Positions 45,066 through 46,080 of a stretch of DNA of 46,080 nt are shown piece after piece. The notes below the pieces were generated by a model, which was given only the letters and a program-made list of their open reading frames with translations, was not told the origin of the DNA and made no database searches. Made by a program: the position numbers and the translations under genes. Every line of letters begins with the position of its first letter. Position 1 is the stretch's first letter. Origin of the DNA: Solobacterium sp. (GTDB lineage Bacteria; Bacillota_I; Bacilli_A; Erysipelotrichales; Erysipelotrichaceae); NCBI GenBank assembly GCA_022486935.1, contig JAKVJO010000005.1:1-46080 (forward strand), given 5' to 3'.

Positions 45066-45343
45066 TTAAAGCACTCATAATGATGCTGATACTGGGTGGC
45101 GTAGTCGGCCTGGTACTCGGCTTTGCGGCAACGAAGTTCCATGTTGAAGTAGATCACCGCGAACAGGATCTGCTGGGCATGCTGCCTGGTTACAACTGCG
45201 GCGGCTGCGGCTATCCTGGCTGCTCCGGTATGGCTGCTGCATTGGCAGATGGATCAGGCGACATTGATAAATGCAAGCCATCCAAAGCTGAGCAGAAAGA
45301 CAAGATCAAGCAGTATCTGAAGGACAACCCGAAAGCTGCTTAA
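45062..45343 (+). CDS. rnfB: short RnfB: TM plus FeS domain only, no ferredoxin domain
   Basis: MIKALIMMLILGGVVGLVLGFAATKFHVEVDHREQDLLGMLPGYNCGGCGYPGCSGMAAALADGSGDIDKC; TAA followed directly by a terminator. Confidence 0.85.
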   Translation: MIKALIMMLILGGVVGLVLGFAATKFHVEVDHREQDLLGMLPGYNCGGCGYPGCSGMAAALADGSGDIDKCKPSKAEQKDKIKQYLKDNPKAA

Positions 45344-45354
45344 TATGATCCACC

Positions 45355-45384
45355 AAGAGAGAATTCTTCGGAATTCTCTTTTAA
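45355..45384 (+). terminator. Rho-independent terminator of the rnf operon
   Basis: AGAGAATTC-TTCG-GAATTCTCTTTT (UUCG loop). Confidence 0.85.
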
Positions 45385-45437
45385 TTTCGGGGAACTGCAC
45401 CTCCTTTTGCGTATGAGAAGGGCGGAGGGCATGAACC

Positions 45438-46080
45438 GTGAAAAAAATCTTACGTATGCAGGTGCTGAAAATCATCGGCTGCACTGCACTGTTACTGGGC
45501 ATTATTGGACTTGGCTTTGAAATCCGTCTGAAGATGAAACTGAATCTGCAGGTAACCTACATTGCCGCAAGGGATATTCCTCCCCGTACCAGAATTGAAG
45601 AAACAGACCTGATCGAGATCAGGATTCCCAATGACTACCTGCTGGACAATACGTATCACACCAAAGCAGAAATCATCGGCAGGTATACCGAGATCCAGGG
45701 TATGATCCCGGCCGGTTCCGTATTCTACAGGCACATGCTCTACGAAGAAGAGGATCTGCCGGACTATCCAACCCTGCAGCTCAAGGAAGGACAGGCTGCC
45801 TATACCCTGGAAACAGATCTTGCACGACTTGGCGGATCCATCGTTTCCGGCCAGCGTGTCGATATCTATGTGTCCATTGAACAGCGCCAGCAGGCACCCA
45901 TCACCGGATGTCTTCTCTCCGGTGCCCGTGTTATTTCTGTCAAGGACCACAAAGGATTGGACCTGAGTGATGAGCGCAGTACCGGTATTCCCTATCTTGC
46001 CATACTGGCAGTGAACAGATCTGATCTTGAACTGTTGTCCGTTGCCGAACAGATGGGATCAGTCCGCCTGTTTTCTTCCA
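45438..46080 (+). CDS. SAF domain / CpaB-like Flp pilus assembly protein (partial, runs off window)
   Basis: Open frame from GTG after ggcggaggg: MKKILRMQVLKIIGCTALLLGIIGLGFEIRLKMKLNLQVTYIAARDIPPRTRIEETDLIEIRIPNDYLLDNTYHTKAEIIGRYTEIQGMIPAGSVFYRHMLYEE. TM then SAF-like region; absent from the ORF track. Confidence 0.75.
   Translation, partial: MKKILRMQVLKIIGCTALLLGIIGLGFEIRLKMKLNLQVTYIAARDIPPRTRIEETDLIEIRIPNDYLLDNTYHTKAEIIGRYTEIQGMIPAGSVFYRHMLYEEEDLPDYPTLQLKEGQAAYTLETDLARLGGSIVSGQRVDIYVSIEQRQQAPITGCLLSGARVISVKDHKGLDLSDERSTGIPYLAILAVNRSDLELLSVAEQMGSVRLFSS

Noticed and set aside
45344-45437. Missing ferredoxin half of rnfB after the stop codon (frameshift)
   Set aside because: The TAA is followed at once by a UUCG-loop terminator and a different gene; no Cys-rich frame is present.
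1-46080. CRISPR arrays, tRNA/rRNA genes, prophage or restriction/defence modules
   Set aside because: No regularly spaced repeats, tRNA-like cloverleafs or such gene families were seen in the window.

Overview
This 46 kb window is consistent with a gut-type Firmicute, probably Erysipelotrichia-like (inferred from gene content only). It has two themes. (1) A host-glycan island: an AraC regulator with an NgcE-like ABC transporter, a small DUF6903-like protein and a GH112 galacto/lacto-N-biose phosphorylase; an orphan MsmX-like ATPase; a sialic-acid cluster (ROK kinase, NanE, RpiR regulator, YesL-like protein, GDSL esterase, ABC transporter, NanA, YhcH); a GH29 fucosidase and MurQ. (2) An extracytosolic flavin-redox module: an N-terminally FMN-binding fumarate-reductase-like lipoprotein, ApbE, a tandem-repeat FMN-bind-like lipoprotein without normal acceptor residues, and an atypical RNF operon. 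In that operon RnfD is fused to two extra FMN-bind repeats, and RnfB is reduced to a 93-aa TM/FeS stub preceded by a second 66-aa TM/Cys-motif protein. RNA elements are the 3' end (domains V/VI) of a group II intron at the left edge, a P4-less SAM-I-like leader on metK, and a T-box in front of a CstA-family transporter. Other recurring signals are cre-like sites, a candidate sialic-acid-regulon operator, and several genes whose -10 box lies 6-10 nt from the start codon (candidate leaderless mRNAs). All calls come from reading the sequence; no search or folding program was run.
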